Positions 53,288-61,113 of a DNA stretch of 61,113 nt are shown in pieces; positions within the stretch are counted from its first letter, which is position 1; each line of letters opens with the position of its first letter. Below the pieces are notes generated by a model. That model saw only the letters and a list, made by a program, of their open reading frames with translations, made no database searches and had not been told where the DNA came from. A program made the translations under genes and the position numbers. The stretch comes from Pirellulaceae bacterium. Lineage in GTDB: Bacteria > Planctomycetota > Planctomycetia > Pirellulales > Pirellulaceae. The DNA is taken from NCBI GenBank assembly GCA_022448645.1, contig JAKVBZ010000023.1, forward strand, positions 1-61,113, written 5' to 3'.

Positions 53288-54751
53288 ATGAGCAGAACGA
53301 CAACCAACTTCTGCGGTCGAACTCGCCGGGAGTTTCTGTGGCAGACCGGTGGCGGTTTCGCGGGTGTTGCCCTGGCCGGGTTGCTTGGGGATGACGGATT
53401 TCTGGCCGAGCAGTCGGTCGCTGCCGACGGGCAATCCGCATGGCAATATCCGTTGGCGGCGAGGCAGCCGCACTTCGAACCGAATGCCAAAAACGTCATC
53501 TTCCTATTCATGTACGGCGGTCCCAGCCACATCGACACGTACGATTACAAGCCCGCGATGAAGGGAATGGACAACAAAACGGTCAAAGTCAAAACCTTTG
53601 GTCGTGGTGGTCATAAGGATCGAGGGCGGATCGTCGAACCGCGCTGGAACTTCAAGCAGTACGGCGATTGTGGCAAGTGGGTTTCTGACTTGATGCCTCA
53701 CACGGCTCAGCACGTTGACGATCTGGCGTTTCTGCATTCGATGACTGCCGATTCGCCGATCCATGGCTCAGCGCTACTGATGATGAACTCCGGCCGTATT
53801 CTCAGCGGGCATCCGTGTCTCGGGTCGTGGGTCAATTATGGTTTGGGAACGGTGAACCAAGACCTGCCCGGTTTTGTGGTGATGCTCGATCCTCGCGGCG
53901 GGCCAATCAGCGGTGCGAAGAACTGGACGAGCGGTTACATGCCGGCCGATTTTCAGGCGACAGTCCTGAGAAGCAAGGGAAATCCGATCCTCGACTTGGC
54001 GCCGCCGGACGACATGTCGCGCGAAGTTCAACGAACTCTGCTGGACACGCTCGGTGAATACAACCTCGAACACAGCCAGCCGCGCATCGACAATTCGAAT
54101 CTTGCGGCGAGAATTGCCAGCTACGAGTTGGCCTACCGGATGCAGGCTGCGGCGCCCGAAGCGGTCGACCTTTCCAGCGAAAGCGAAAAGACGTTGGAAA
54201 TGTATGGCCTGAAAGAGAAAGTCACGGAACCGTTTGGACGGCAGTGTCTCTTAGCGCGTCGGCTTGTAGAGCGCGGCGTGCGCTTTGTGCAGATCTACTC
54301 CGGGGGCAACCACAACGACGCCAATTGGGATGCCCACCGCGACTTGAAGCCGAATCACGACATGCATGCGGCGGAAACGGACAAACCCGTGTCCGCTCTG
54401 CTGACCGATTTGAAGCAGCGCGGGATGCTCAAAGACACCTTGGTTGTCTGGGGCGGCGAATTCGGCCGCCAGCCAACGGCCGAATATGAAAAAGGCACCG
54501 GCCGAGACCATAACTCCTACGGATTTACGATGTGGATGGCCGGTGGTGGAATCAAAGGCGGTATCAGCGTGGGGAAAACCGACGAGTTGGGCAGCGCCGC
54601 GGTCGAAGATCGTAGTCACGTCAAGCAGCTTCACGCGACGATCTTGCACCAGCTCGGTCTGGATCCGAACCGTCTCAGCTACTTCTACAATGGACTGGAT
54701 CAGAAGCTGGTCGGTGTGGAACGTGTCGAGCCCATTCGGCAGATCTTGTAG
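53288..54751 (+). CDS. DUF1501 protein, Tat-exported
   Basis: A 487-residue protein. ATG 53288 opens a twin-arginine leader (CGRTRREFLWQTGGGFAGVA); the open frame up to 53216 lies inside the upstream gene. The fold is alkaline-phosphatase/sulfatase-like: NVIFLFMYGGPSHIDTYDYK with Asp, DLAFLHSMTADSPIHGSALL, RFVQIYSGGNHNDANWDAHR, TLVVWGGEFGRQPTAEY, GRDHNSYGFTMWMAGGGIKG and VKQLHATILHQLGLDPNRLS. The Asp and His residues of the metal site are kept. The biochemical activity is not known. DUF1501 genes normally follow PSCyt1/DUF1553 genes, as here, and the two products likely act together in the periplasm. Confidence 0.95.
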   Translation: MSRTTTNFCGRTRREFLWQTGGGFAGVALAGLLGDDGFLAEQSVAADGQSAWQYPLAARQPHFEPNAKNVIFLFMYGGPSHIDTYDYKPAMKGMDNKTVKVKTFGRGGHKDRGRIVEPRWNFKQYGDCGKWVSDLMPHTAQHVDDLAFLHSMTADSPIHGSALLMMNSGRILSGHPCLGSWVNYGLGTVNQDLPGFVVMLDPRGGPISGAKNWTSGYMPADFQATVLRSKGNPILDLAPPDDMSREVQRTLLDTLGEYNLEHSQPRIDNSNLAARIASYELAYRMQAAAPEAVDLSSESEKTLEMYGLKEKVTEPFGRQCLLARRLVERGVRFVQIYSGGNHNDANWDAHRDLKPNHDMHAAETDKPVSALLTDLKQRGMLKDTLVVWGGEFGRQPTAEYEKGTGRDHNSYGFTMWMAGGGIKGGISVGKTDELGSAAVEDRSHVKQLHATILHQLGLDPNRLSYFYNGLDQKLVGVERVEPIRQIL

Positions 54752-54856
54752 TGGCAGCGGCGTGAACGAAGCCGGCCGGACGGGATGCGAGATATGCCAC
54801 ATGCCAGATGTGGGTTGTCCCCCGCCGAACCTCCGGAACACTGAAAGCCGGACCTC

Positions 54857-55642
54857 ATGTACATCGGTCTCACGTCGTACGCGGCCTGCCCAAGGGCGGA
54901 GCAATTCTTGGAGAACGCGGCGCGGATGGGAATAGACGGTGTCGAACCCTACGTCCGCGGTCCCGACGACCGCCTGCTCATGCTTCCGGAGGACGAATTG
55001 CACGCCCTCCGGGAGCGGGCAGTCAAGCTGGGCGTTCGAATTCCGTCGACCTGCCTCAGTGCATTCAACAGAGACGCGAGTCTGGTTGAGTCCGACGGGA
55101 TATCACGAGCAGTTGAGTTAATCCGAAGGGTGCTGGACCTCAGTCATGCGCTCGGCGCTCCGCTGATGCTGCTTTGCAGCTATCTCAAATCGAATCCGGA
55201 CACCGAGGAGAAGAAGACCAACATGATCCGTGTGGTTGAGGAAATCCTTCCCTACGCAGCTCAGCGGGATATCCGGATCGGTCTGGAGTCTCCGTTGCCG
55301 GCCAATGAACTCATGGCAGTCGTGCAGACCATCAACTCCGACCTGGTCGGCGTCTACTTCGACACCGGAAACGCGGTTGCCAATGGCTACGATCCCGTAG
55401 AAGAGATTGAGGTACTGAAAAAGGACATCTTCCAGGTTCACATCAAGGACTCTTATTCGCTACAGCTTAGCGGCCTGCACATGGGGGACGGAGACGTCGA
55501 CTTTGCCGCGACGGTTGCGGCGCTGACACGAATCGGATACGACGAGTGGTTGATGATCGACACTTCGGGCGAGGACGAGCAGGCGGTTCGGGAAGACATT
55601 CGGACACTACGTGAATTGTGGGTTGAGGACAAAGTGACGTGA
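54857..55642 (+). CDS. Sugar phosphate isomerase/epimerase (TIM barrel)
   Basis: A 261-residue cytoplasmic protein without a leader. The barrel is xylose-isomerase-like: GIDGVEPYVRGPDDRLL with Glu, IRIGLESPLPANELMAVV with Glu, GVYFDTGNAVANGYDP with Asp and the FDTGN motif common in ribulose-phosphate 3-epimerases, FQVHIKDSYSLQL with His, and EWLMIDTSGE at the last strand. Its TGA overlaps the GTG start of the next gene (GTGA), so both are made together. The pair suggests a sugar pathway in which a dehydrogenase feeds or follows an epimerase; the substrate is not known. Confidence 0.88.
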   Translation: MYIGLTSYAACPRAEQFLENAARMGIDGVEPYVRGPDDRLLMLPEDELHALRERAVKLGVRIPSTCLSAFNRDASLVESDGISRAVELIRRVLDLSHALGAPLMLLCSYLKSNPDTEEKKTNMIRVVEEILPYAAQRDIRIGLESPLPANELMAVVQTINSDLVGVYFDTGNAVANGYDPVEEIEVLKKDIFQVHIKDSYSLQLSGLHMGDGDVDFAATVAALTRIGYDEWLMIDTSGEDEQAVREDIRTLRELWVEDKVT

Positions 55643-56706
55643 AAGCTAGTGCAGTCGTTTTCCCCGAACCAAATAAAGTGGAGTTTCGGGAGGTAACCTG
55701 TCCGGACCCGGGACCGCAGCACGTGGTCGTGCGGTTGACCCATAGTTGGATCAGCGTTGGAACGGAGGGATCGTTCCTCCGCGGCGAGCGCATCACCGGC
55801 GATACTCCCTATTACGAAGGCGGCCCCTGGCCGTTCCCGATCGTGCCGGGTTACCAGGGAGTCGGCGTAGTGGAGGCGGTGGGTGAGAAGATCACCGATC
55901 TATCGCCAGGCGACACCGTTTACAGAAACTTCGGCAACGTCGAAGGCATGTATTTCGACTTCGGCGGACACATCTCCCCTTCGGTGTGCCAGCGGGACTG
56001 GGTCTGGAAGCTTCCTCCGTCGCCCCGTCCGGTCGCTTTCAGCGGCCTGCTATTGGCCCAGGTCGGCGTCAATTGCGGAACGCGCGCCTCGAACCTCGAG
56101 CAGGGCGACTCGGCACTGGTGATCGGTGACGGGCCGGTTGCCCAATGGACCGCACAAACCATGGCCAGACGAGGCGCCAAGGTCTGCTTGACCGGCATGG
56201 AGGATGACCGGCTCGCGCTGGCCGAGAAACTGGCCGGCGCCAAAGGTATCAATGTGCTGAAAGAGGAATGGGTGGAAGTGGTGCGGCAGTTCGCTCCGGA
56301 AGGCCTCGCGGTGGCGGCAGATGCCGCGGGATCCATCGAATCGATAGAAAAGATCATTCCGTTGATGCGCCGACGAGGCCATATCGTCAGCGCCGGGTAC
56401 TACGGAGCCAATGACAGAATCTCGCTGCAAAGCCTGCGCGACCTGGAACTGTCTGTCGAGTGCGTGTCCGGTGCGACCGGCCAGCGCATTACCCAGACCC
56501 TCAATTTGGTGGCGGAAGGATCGCTCCAGACGTTGCCCCTGATTACACACCATTTCCCCGTCGAGCAGGCGGAGCGAGCGTGGGCCACCATCAATGCGGT
56601 GCTGCCGTGGAAAACATCCAATGCATACGACGATCGCGGTAGCCAGCGGCGGTTTTGGGTGCAGCGTAAAGAGCCGCTGCTCGGTGTGATCCTGGATTGG
56701 AAGTGA
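55639..56706 (+). CDS. Medium-chain zinc-type alcohol dehydrogenase family protein
   Basis: A 355-residue protein starting at GTG 55639 (MKASAVVFPEPNKVEFREVT). A GroES-like domain is followed by a Rossmann domain with VIGDGPVAQWTAQTMARRGA (about 158-177; GxGxxxx variant with Asp in place of the second Gly). The catalytic zinc ligand Cys of the classical family is replaced (SWISVGTEGSFLRGERITGD, with Glu), and the four structural Cys are absent. The VGTEGS pattern is that of sorbitol- and quinone-type relatives in bi-domain oxidoreductase families. It probably oxidises a sugar or polyol. It forms a coupled pair with the epimerase upstream. Confidence 0.85.
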   Translation: MKASAVVFPEPNKVEFREVTCPDPGPQHVVVRLTHSWISVGTEGSFLRGERITGDTPYYEGGPWPFPIVPGYQGVGVVEAVGEKITDLSPGDTVYRNFGNVEGMYFDFGGHISPSVCQRDWVWKLPPSPRPVAFSGLLLAQVGVNCGTRASNLEQGDSALVIGDGPVAQWTAQTMARRGAKVCLTGMEDDRLALAEKLAGAKGINVLKEEWVEVVRQFAPEGLAVAADAAGSIESIEKIIPLMRRRGHIVSAGYYGANDRISLQSLRDLELSVECVSGATGQRITQTLNLVAEGSLQTLPLITHHFPVEQAERAWATINAVLPWKTSNAYDDRGSQRRFWVQRKEPLLGVILDWK

Positions 56707-56854
56707 AATCAGTGTAAAATGACTACCATGCGGTCGGCAGCGCGGCCTTCGGCCGAAACCAAAGTTCGTTTAACAGCAAGTCGAAGGTGTCTGCCGAAAG
56801 AGTCTCCACCGACCCCGCGTCGAATGGCGTGGACTTAAGATTTAAATGTAGTGA

Positions 56855-57244
56855 GCCGAACAACCGATCGCCGCACTCTTAAGCGACCTAGAACAGCGCG
56901 GGCTGCTCGATTCAACGTTGGTGATTTGGGGAGGTGATTTCGGACGCACACCCTTCACCGACGGCAATCCCAATTCGAACAACGGTCGTGATCACAACCC
57001 GTACGGATTCACGGTCTGGATGGCGGGCGGTGGAATTCGTGGTGGGAACCTGATTGGCGCGACGGATGAAATTGGTTTCCGCGCCGTGGAGGACAAGATC
57101 CACGTCCACGACTTGCACGCGACCATTCTGGGCTTACTCGGAGTCGACCATGAGCGGCTGACCTACCTTACGCAAGGCCGTGAATTCCGCCTGACCGATA
57201 TCGGCGGCCAACATCATCTGACGCAACGGCTGCTCGCCGGTTGA
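56855..57244 (+). pseudogene. C-terminal fragment of a DUF1501 protein
   Basis: After a TGA at 56852 the frame reads [77 protein letters not shown] and [14 protein letters not shown]. This is the intact C-terminal third of DUF1501 with the WGGDFGRTP and HATILGLLG patches, but the N-terminal two thirds and start are lacking. It ends with TGA at 57242-57244. Unlike the fragment at 25562 its residues are well conserved, so the loss is recent. Both begin at the same homologous place. Confidence 0.85.
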
Positions 57245-57406
57245 GACGGCTCGCACCGTCGATTCGCTTCTCTCGCCGAACATCGTCTCAGCCGCGACAG
57301 ATTGCGGTTGCACGTCACATTCGGTTACAATCTAAACTCCAAGCGCGTGATTGGTCGGTTCTGTATTGCACCGCCACGCTCCACATCCATCGAAGGGACT
57401 CCTAAC

Positions 57407-58723
57407 ATGTCAAAGATTACTTCACGCCGCGACTTTATCGGCGGATCCACGGCAGCTGTCGCGGGCGCCTTGATGGTGCACCATTCGTCGTCGGCCCGTG
57501 CAGGAAACTCGCCGAACGACAAGATTCAGCTGGGGCTCATCGGTTGTGGCAACATCATGCGGCATCATGTGCAACGGCTCAACCAGCACGCTGACAGAGT
57601 TGTCGTCACCTATCTCTGCGACCCCGACCAGCGTCACACGGACAGCCTCGCCGGCGCGCTCGGATCAGTCGGCGGCAGCAAGGTGCCGCGGACGCTCGAC
57701 TATCAGAATGTGCTGGACGACAAGCAGGTCGATGCGGTGCTCATCGGCACGCCGCATCACTGGCACGTGCCGATCGCGCTGCCGGCGCTGCAGGCCGGGA
57801 AGGATGTCTACCTGGAAAAACCAGCGTCGCACGTCTTCCGCGAGGGGCGGCTGCTGATCGACGCCGTGGAGAAATATGGCCGCGTGTTCCAGCACGGCAC
57901 GCAGATGCGCAGCAGCCCGGTGAGCCAGGAGGCCCGCAAGGTACTCGAATCGGGCATCCTGGGCGAGATCAAGATCACCAAAGCCTGGAACGTCCAGAAC
58001 CGGGGTTACGCCCAACCTGTTCCGGACAGCAAAGCCCCGGCCGGCGTCGACTACGACCGCTGGCTCGGACCGGCACCTTCACGTCCGTTCAACGAGAACC
58101 GTTTCCACCGAAACTGGCGGCTGTTCCGCGACTACGGCAATGGCGACTTTGGCGACGACGGGGCCCACGACGTGGACATGGCCGCTTTCGGCCTGGGAGT
58201 CGACTCGCTGCCAGTGCGGATCACGGCACATGGCAGCAACGTGATGGAGCCGGGATACCGCGAGTTCCCCGACAACATGAACGTCTCGTTCGAGTATGCC
58301 GATGGGCGGGTGTTGATCTATGAAGACCGGCTGTTCACCCCCTACGGCATGCACGGCTACGACAGCGGCAATGCCTTTTATGGCACCAAGGGTTATATGA
58401 TATTCACTCGGCGGGGAACCTTCCGCACCTACGTGGGTGGCGAGGAAGGCCCGGCATTCGGCAAGGCGGGACGAGTCGGCGCGCCGATCTCGGATCACAT
58501 GGCGAATTGGCTGGACTGCATCCGCAGCCGCGAGAAGACTCGGGTCCACGAGCAGATCGCGCACAACACGGTCGGGTTAATCCACTTGGGCGAGATCGCC
58601 TATCGCACGAAGACGGTGTTGGAGTTCGATACGGAAAACGAGCGGATCACCAACAGCGACGAGGCGAATGCGATGTTGACCAAGGACTATCGGGAACCAT
58701 ACGGATTGCCCGAGAGCGTGTGA
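57407..58723 (+). CDS. Gfo/Idh/MocA family oxidoreductase, Tat-exported
   Basis: A 438-residue protein. ATG 57407 follows AGGG and opens a leader with twin arginines (KITSRRDFIGGSTAAVAGAL); the frame upstream to 57302 is not needed. The Rossmann loop is GLIGCGNIM, and GTPHHWHVP and DVYLEKPASH (Lys of EKP) follow. The C-terminal domain contains RNWRLFRDYGNGDFGDDGAH and DVDMAAFGLGVDSLP, with a D-x-x-x-H arrangement at the active site. It is exported, so it may carry a tightly bound NAD(P) as in glucose-fructose oxidoreductase. The likely role is oxidation of a sugar in the periplasm. It follows the truncated DUF1501 by 163 bp. Confidence 0.93.
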   Translation: MSKITSRRDFIGGSTAAVAGALMVHHSSSARAGNSPNDKIQLGLIGCGNIMRHHVQRLNQHADRVVVTYLCDPDQRHTDSLAGALGSVGGSKVPRTLDYQNVLDDKQVDAVLIGTPHHWHVPIALPALQAGKDVYLEKPASHVFREGRLLIDAVEKYGRVFQHGTQMRSSPVSQEARKVLESGILGEIKITKAWNVQNRGYAQPVPDSKAPAGVDYDRWLGPAPSRPFNENRFHRNWRLFRDYGNGDFGDDGAHDVDMAAFGLGVDSLPVRITAHGSNVMEPGYREFPDNMNVSFEYADGRVLIYEDRLFTPYGMHGYDSGNAFYGTKGYMIFTRRGTFRTYVGGEEGPAFGKAGRVGAPISDHMANWLDCIRSREKTRVHEQIAHNTVGLIHLGEIAYRTKTVLEFDTENERITNSDEANAMLTKDYREPYGLPESV

Positions 58724-58778
58724 GTAGCCTGGCCCACGTCGATGTTCGAGCGGGCGGTCTTTGTGCTGATAACGCACG

Positions 58779-59192
58779 ATGAAGGTCAAGTCCATGTATT
58801 GCTGTGTCAACCGGAATTGTCTGGTCGTTATGGTTGCGACGTTACTGATGGGGTGCGGCCCATCAGGGCCGAAGACATATTCTGTATCAGGTACGGTCAG
58901 CTTGGACAATCAGCCGTTGGAAACCGGGAAAATCTTCTTGATCGATCCCGCAGGTCGCCTCGACTCGGACGTGGGGGATATTGCTGACGGCAAGTTCAAA
59001 TTCAGGGCCAAGCCGGGGTCGAAACGGGTGGAATTGCGGGCGGAGCGGCAGACGGGCGAGATCTCCCATTTCGGCGGAGCCGTGACCGCTGAAGCTCTGC
59101 CCGCGCGGTACAATTCCCAAAGCACACTCACTGAGGAAGTCACCACCAACGCCAAAGAGAACGTCTACACGTTCGAGCTGCAGTCTCAGTAG
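58779..59192 (+). CDS. Small lipoprotein, carboxypeptidase-regulatory-like fold
   Basis: A 137-residue protein. The lipobox LLMGC (residues 22-26) directs lipid attachment at Cys26. The start is ATG 58779; a second ATG at 58794 would shorten the leader. The mature domain is a beta-sandwich of the kind common in Planctomycetes: KTYSVSGTVSLDNQPLETGK, IFLIDPAGRLDSDVGDIADG, KFKFRAKPGSKRVELRAERQ and a final ENVYTFELQSQ. Members are secreted or outer-membrane proteins of unknown function with a transthyretin-like fold. It may work with the PEP-CTERM or the oxidoreductase, but this is only proximity. Confidence 0.88.
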   Translation: MKVKSMYCCVNRNCLVVMVATLLMGCGPSGPKTYSVSGTVSLDNQPLETGKIFLIDPAGRLDSDVGDIADGKFKFRAKPGSKRVELRAERQTGEISHFGGAVTAEALPARYNSQSTLTEEVTTNAKENVYTFELQSQ

Positions 59193-59261
59193 GCGTTGCG
59201 CCATACATCAACTTTTGCGCCGCCTCTCAAGGCCGCTTGGAGGCGAGCAGCTGATGTTTCG

Positions 59262-59366
59262 CAACGACAACTTCCGCGGCGCGCAAGTACGACGGTACAC
59301 TCGGACATCGGCGAGCCCTGCTCCGTCCAGCTCGCGGACGGCCGCATCATGACCGTCTACTACTAG
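59262..59366 (+). pseudogene. Sialidase/BNR-type C-terminal remnant
   Basis: The plus strand reads VHSDIGEPCSVQLADGRIMT then VYY and a TAG at 59364-59366, with AEPDDPRAHR beyond the stop. It matches the final blade of secreted sialidase-like propellers (DLGYPSSVQLPDGxIxTVYYW, then a charged tail), where TAG replaces the usual Trp codon TGG. Nothing else of the gene is recognisable. Confidence 0.55.
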
Positions 59367-59435
59367 GCGGAGCCGGACGATCCTCGTGCGCATCGAGGCC
59401 CTCGATTTACAAAATCTGATCGAGGCGCCTGGCGC

Positions 59436-60242
59436 TTATCGAGCGCGGCAACGCCACGACAGTAGCAGCGCTCCCAGTCCCATCAGGGCCAGGCTCACCG
59501 GCTCCGGGACCACGATGCTAATGTTGTCCGCATACGATCCGCCGGAACCACCGCCCGAGTTCCGCAGTTCCCAGTGGAAAAAGTTCGCCTCCGTCAGATC
59601 GCCGGCGGAGACTGTCGTATTGGAGTCTCCGCCCACCATAGCGGCAAACGAAGTATCGGGATCACTGGCCAGTTTCCATTCTGCCGAAAGTAGCCCGTTC
59701 GGATCCGATCCTGGGAAGGTAACCGTTGCGCGCACCGTGTACCACGTGTCCGCAGTCACCACTGAGCCGCCGTTGCCCCGAAGGCGCTGACTGCCGGAGG
59801 TGATCGAGTCTTCGAAGAACGCTGACAACAGCCCGTCATTGAGGCCGATGAGAAGGTCTCTGTCCCCATTACCGCTGGCAATATAGAGCAGATTGTCCAC
59901 CGCTCCGGGGTTACTCCAGTCCGTCATGATATCGGCCCGCAACTCAATAAACGACGGGGCACCCCCCGGGGTAAGCGCTCGCATCGTGGCGTGATGGGAC
60001 CCATTGGCGCCGGTCCGGCCCCCAACCGTGTTTGAACCGTCCGCGGGGTCCGTCAAGGCATCAATCCCCGGATTGTCCCCCGATATCCCGGTGATGGTGC
60101 TCTCTACGTAGGGCGGATCGGGGAGCCGCACGCCTGTCGTGTAGGAATCGAAATCCTCCGACATTAACTGTCCACTCGCCGGCGATACACAGATCAACTG
60201 CAACATACAAACAAAAACGGCGAAACTTGTCACAATCTTCAT
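59436..60242 (-). CDS. PEP-CTERM sorting-domain protein
   Basis: A 268-residue exported protein. The signal peptide is MKIVTSFAVFVCMLQLICVS followed by PASGQ. The mature part starts LMSEDFDSYTTGVRLPDPPY and looks like a concanavalin/LamG-type beta-sandwich (SFIELRADIMTDWSNPGAVD, TWYTVRATVTFPGSDPNG). The C-terminal signal is VPEPVSLALMGLGALLLSWR followed by CRAR. The organism likely has an exosortase to process it, encoded outside the window. It converges with the lipoprotein gene and overlaps no other gene. Confidence 0.92.
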   Translation of the reverse strand: MKIVTSFAVFVCMLQLICVSPASGQLMSEDFDSYTTGVRLPDPPYVESTITGISGDNPGIDALTDPADGSNTVGGRTGANGSHHATMRALTPGGAPSFIELRADIMTDWSNPGAVDNLLYIASGNGDRDLLIGLNDGLLSAFFEDSITSGSQRLRGNGGSVVTADTWYTVRATVTFPGSDPNGLLSAEWKLASDPDTSFAAMVGGDSNTTVSAGDLTEANFFHWELRNSGGGSGGSYADNISIVVPEPVSLALMGLGALLLSWRCRAR

Positions 60243-60695
60243 TCGTCAAACTCCTTCCCGAGTAGGGATAAAAAAGGTGAAAAGGTGGTTGGCTGAGGGG
60301 ATGGCTCCGCCGCGCACAGACGCCCCGCCTTCTTGCGCAGCATGCCGGGTACGAAGCGCCATACGAGAGCGCCATGCGTTCCGGTTGCTGGGTGCGGCAG
60401 AGCAGTAGCCTAAGGTCATAGGCTCAAACTCCTCGATCTGTGGGATCGCTCATGGAGCATACCTGAGAACGTGCTTTTGTCGTACCAATGGCGTCGTCCA
60501 GATCAGTGAGGAAACCGTGTCGGACCGCCGCGCATCCGAAGGCGCGGCGTCGACAAACGACAGTCCCACTGTCATCTGGCACACATCTCGTTACGTGTAC
60601 GGCATTTCTTGCGCCTTTTCGCCCCGGCGCGCGCAAACTGGAATACAGGTTCGTTTCCTGGGTTGAGCGAGCGGGTTGCGTAGAGCTCAAAAGAA

Positions 60696-60748
60696 AATGC
60701 CGAGAAATCTTCACCGCCCCAGGGGGGAAGTGAAATTTTCTCGGCATT
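60696..60748. repeat. Long imperfect hairpin
   Basis: The arms AATGCCGAGAAATCTTC (from 60696) and GAAGTGAAATTTTCTCGGCATT (to 60748) pair over most of their length, with CCCC and GGGG at the tip. It is followed on the plus strand by a T run, so it could terminate rightward transcription. It could also be a decayed element end. Confidence 0.55.
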
Positions 60749-60780
60749 ATAGGTGTTTTTTCTCGGCATTATAGGTGTTT
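60740..60780. repeat. 22-bp tandem duplication
   Basis: CTCGGCATTATAGGTGTTTT occurs at 60740 and again at 60762, with the right arm of the hairpin included in the first copy. Confidence 0.85.
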
Positions 60781-61113
60781 ACAGTAGGTCTCGACCCGTG
60801 AGAATTGACCCAGCTTTGTGAGGATATCCTCCCATGAGGCGTTTGTCAACCCTCTGAGAAAAAAAGATTACCGCCAGGTTCAGTTGAGTCTCCGGATCGC
60901 CTAGCTAACGTGTTTAGCGTGCGTGCACCGGCATTGTAGGATGGATTTGCCGATTCCTGAGAAATCGTTGTGGTGGCCAAGAAACCGTTCCAAGGAATCG
61001 GTAATCTGTCCACCCTGGCGGCGTCCACGGCGACAGCGACCCTTCGGGGGGCCCCCCTTGGCGGGGGGCGGGTGGTGGAGTGGGTTCGGCCAAAAGCCGA
61101 TCGGCGGGGCCCC

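Larger units (their letters stand above)
60243..61113. other. Terminal non-coding region
   Basis: No gene with supportable motifs is seen. Short overlapping frames lack ribosome binding sites and known domains. The region holds the hairpin and duplication at 60696-60780. The last 80 bases are runs of G and C with little complexity and may be low-quality or a hairpin-rich end. Confidence 0.5.

Noticed and set aside
54251..55003. Minus-strand frame of 250 codons over the DUF1501 and epimerase genes
   Set aside because: Antisense to two conserved genes, with no ribosome binding site or family motif.

Overview
The window looks like a Planctomycetota chromosome, most like the marine Pirellulales type. 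The evidence is the protein set: PSCyt1/DUF1549/DUF1553 and DUF1501 pairs, PVC-type cytochrome dehydrogenases with HEAT repeats, ThuA-like and DUF1080 proteins, many secreted Gfo/Idh/MocA oxidoreductases and sugar isomerases with Tat-type leaders, and PEP-CTERM proteins. I see no rRNA, tRNA, CRISPR array or intact insertion sequence.

Layout. 1-8.4 kb: a Gfo/Idh/MocA oxidoreductase cut by the window edge, a PEP-CTERM protein with a strong terminator and a 16-bp tandem repeat, an IS1380 transposase remnant, a glycerol-dehydrogenase-like enzyme, a decayed ammonium transporter, and an intact amt gene overlapping a small membrane-protein gene. 9-14 kb: a minus-strand exopolysaccharide operon (WecA-type phosphosugar transferase fused to a CapD-like half, GT4 glycosyltransferase, heparinase II/III-family protein), ending upstream in a fragment of a bi-domain oxidoreductase. 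14.4-24 kb: a GIDE-LemA fusion and LemA, then three large secreted proteins (a glycosidase-like protein, a beta-helix protein, a FAS1-CIA30 fusion). 24.4-34 kb: amidohydrolase, sodium symporter with an unreported 55-aa partner, ArsC, a nucleotide-transporter-like protein, a sugar isomerase, aroE and lexA with a candidate autoregulatory promoter. 34-38 kb: an unknown protein, a thioredoxin-like protein interrupted by an in-frame TGA with a SECIS-like hairpin (candidate selenoprotein), and an MFS transporter with a large insertion. 38.7-50 kb: a probable keto-sugar catabolic locus (DUF1080-ThuA fusion, isomerase, cytochrome dehydrogenase, ThuA, Gfo/Idh, PQQ-like propeller). 50.7-60.3 kb: a visibly GC-richer block with a second catabolic set (PSCyt1/DUF1553 + DUF1501, epimerase + dehydrogenase, Gfo/Idh, lipoprotein, PEP-CTERM).

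How the genes work together. The 38.7-48.3 kb and 50.7-58.7 kb sets fit a scheme in which extracytoplasmic dehydrogenases, keto-sugar hydrolases and TIM-barrel isomerases process sugars, with c-type cytochrome proteins as possible electron acceptors. This is inferred from families, not shown. The exopolysaccharide operon, LemA genes and PEP-CTERM proteins suggest envelope and matrix building.

A striking feature is the number of decaying gene fragments between intact genes (Amt, IS1380, bi-domain oxidoreductase, Gfo/Idh, two DUF1501, PhoX-like, DUF559, sialidase-like). The best candidates for something new are the possible selenoprotein at 34987-36174, a dispersed double-palindrome motif at 8.7, 14.2, 16.7 and 21.5 kb, and the lexA operator pair at 34.0 kb.
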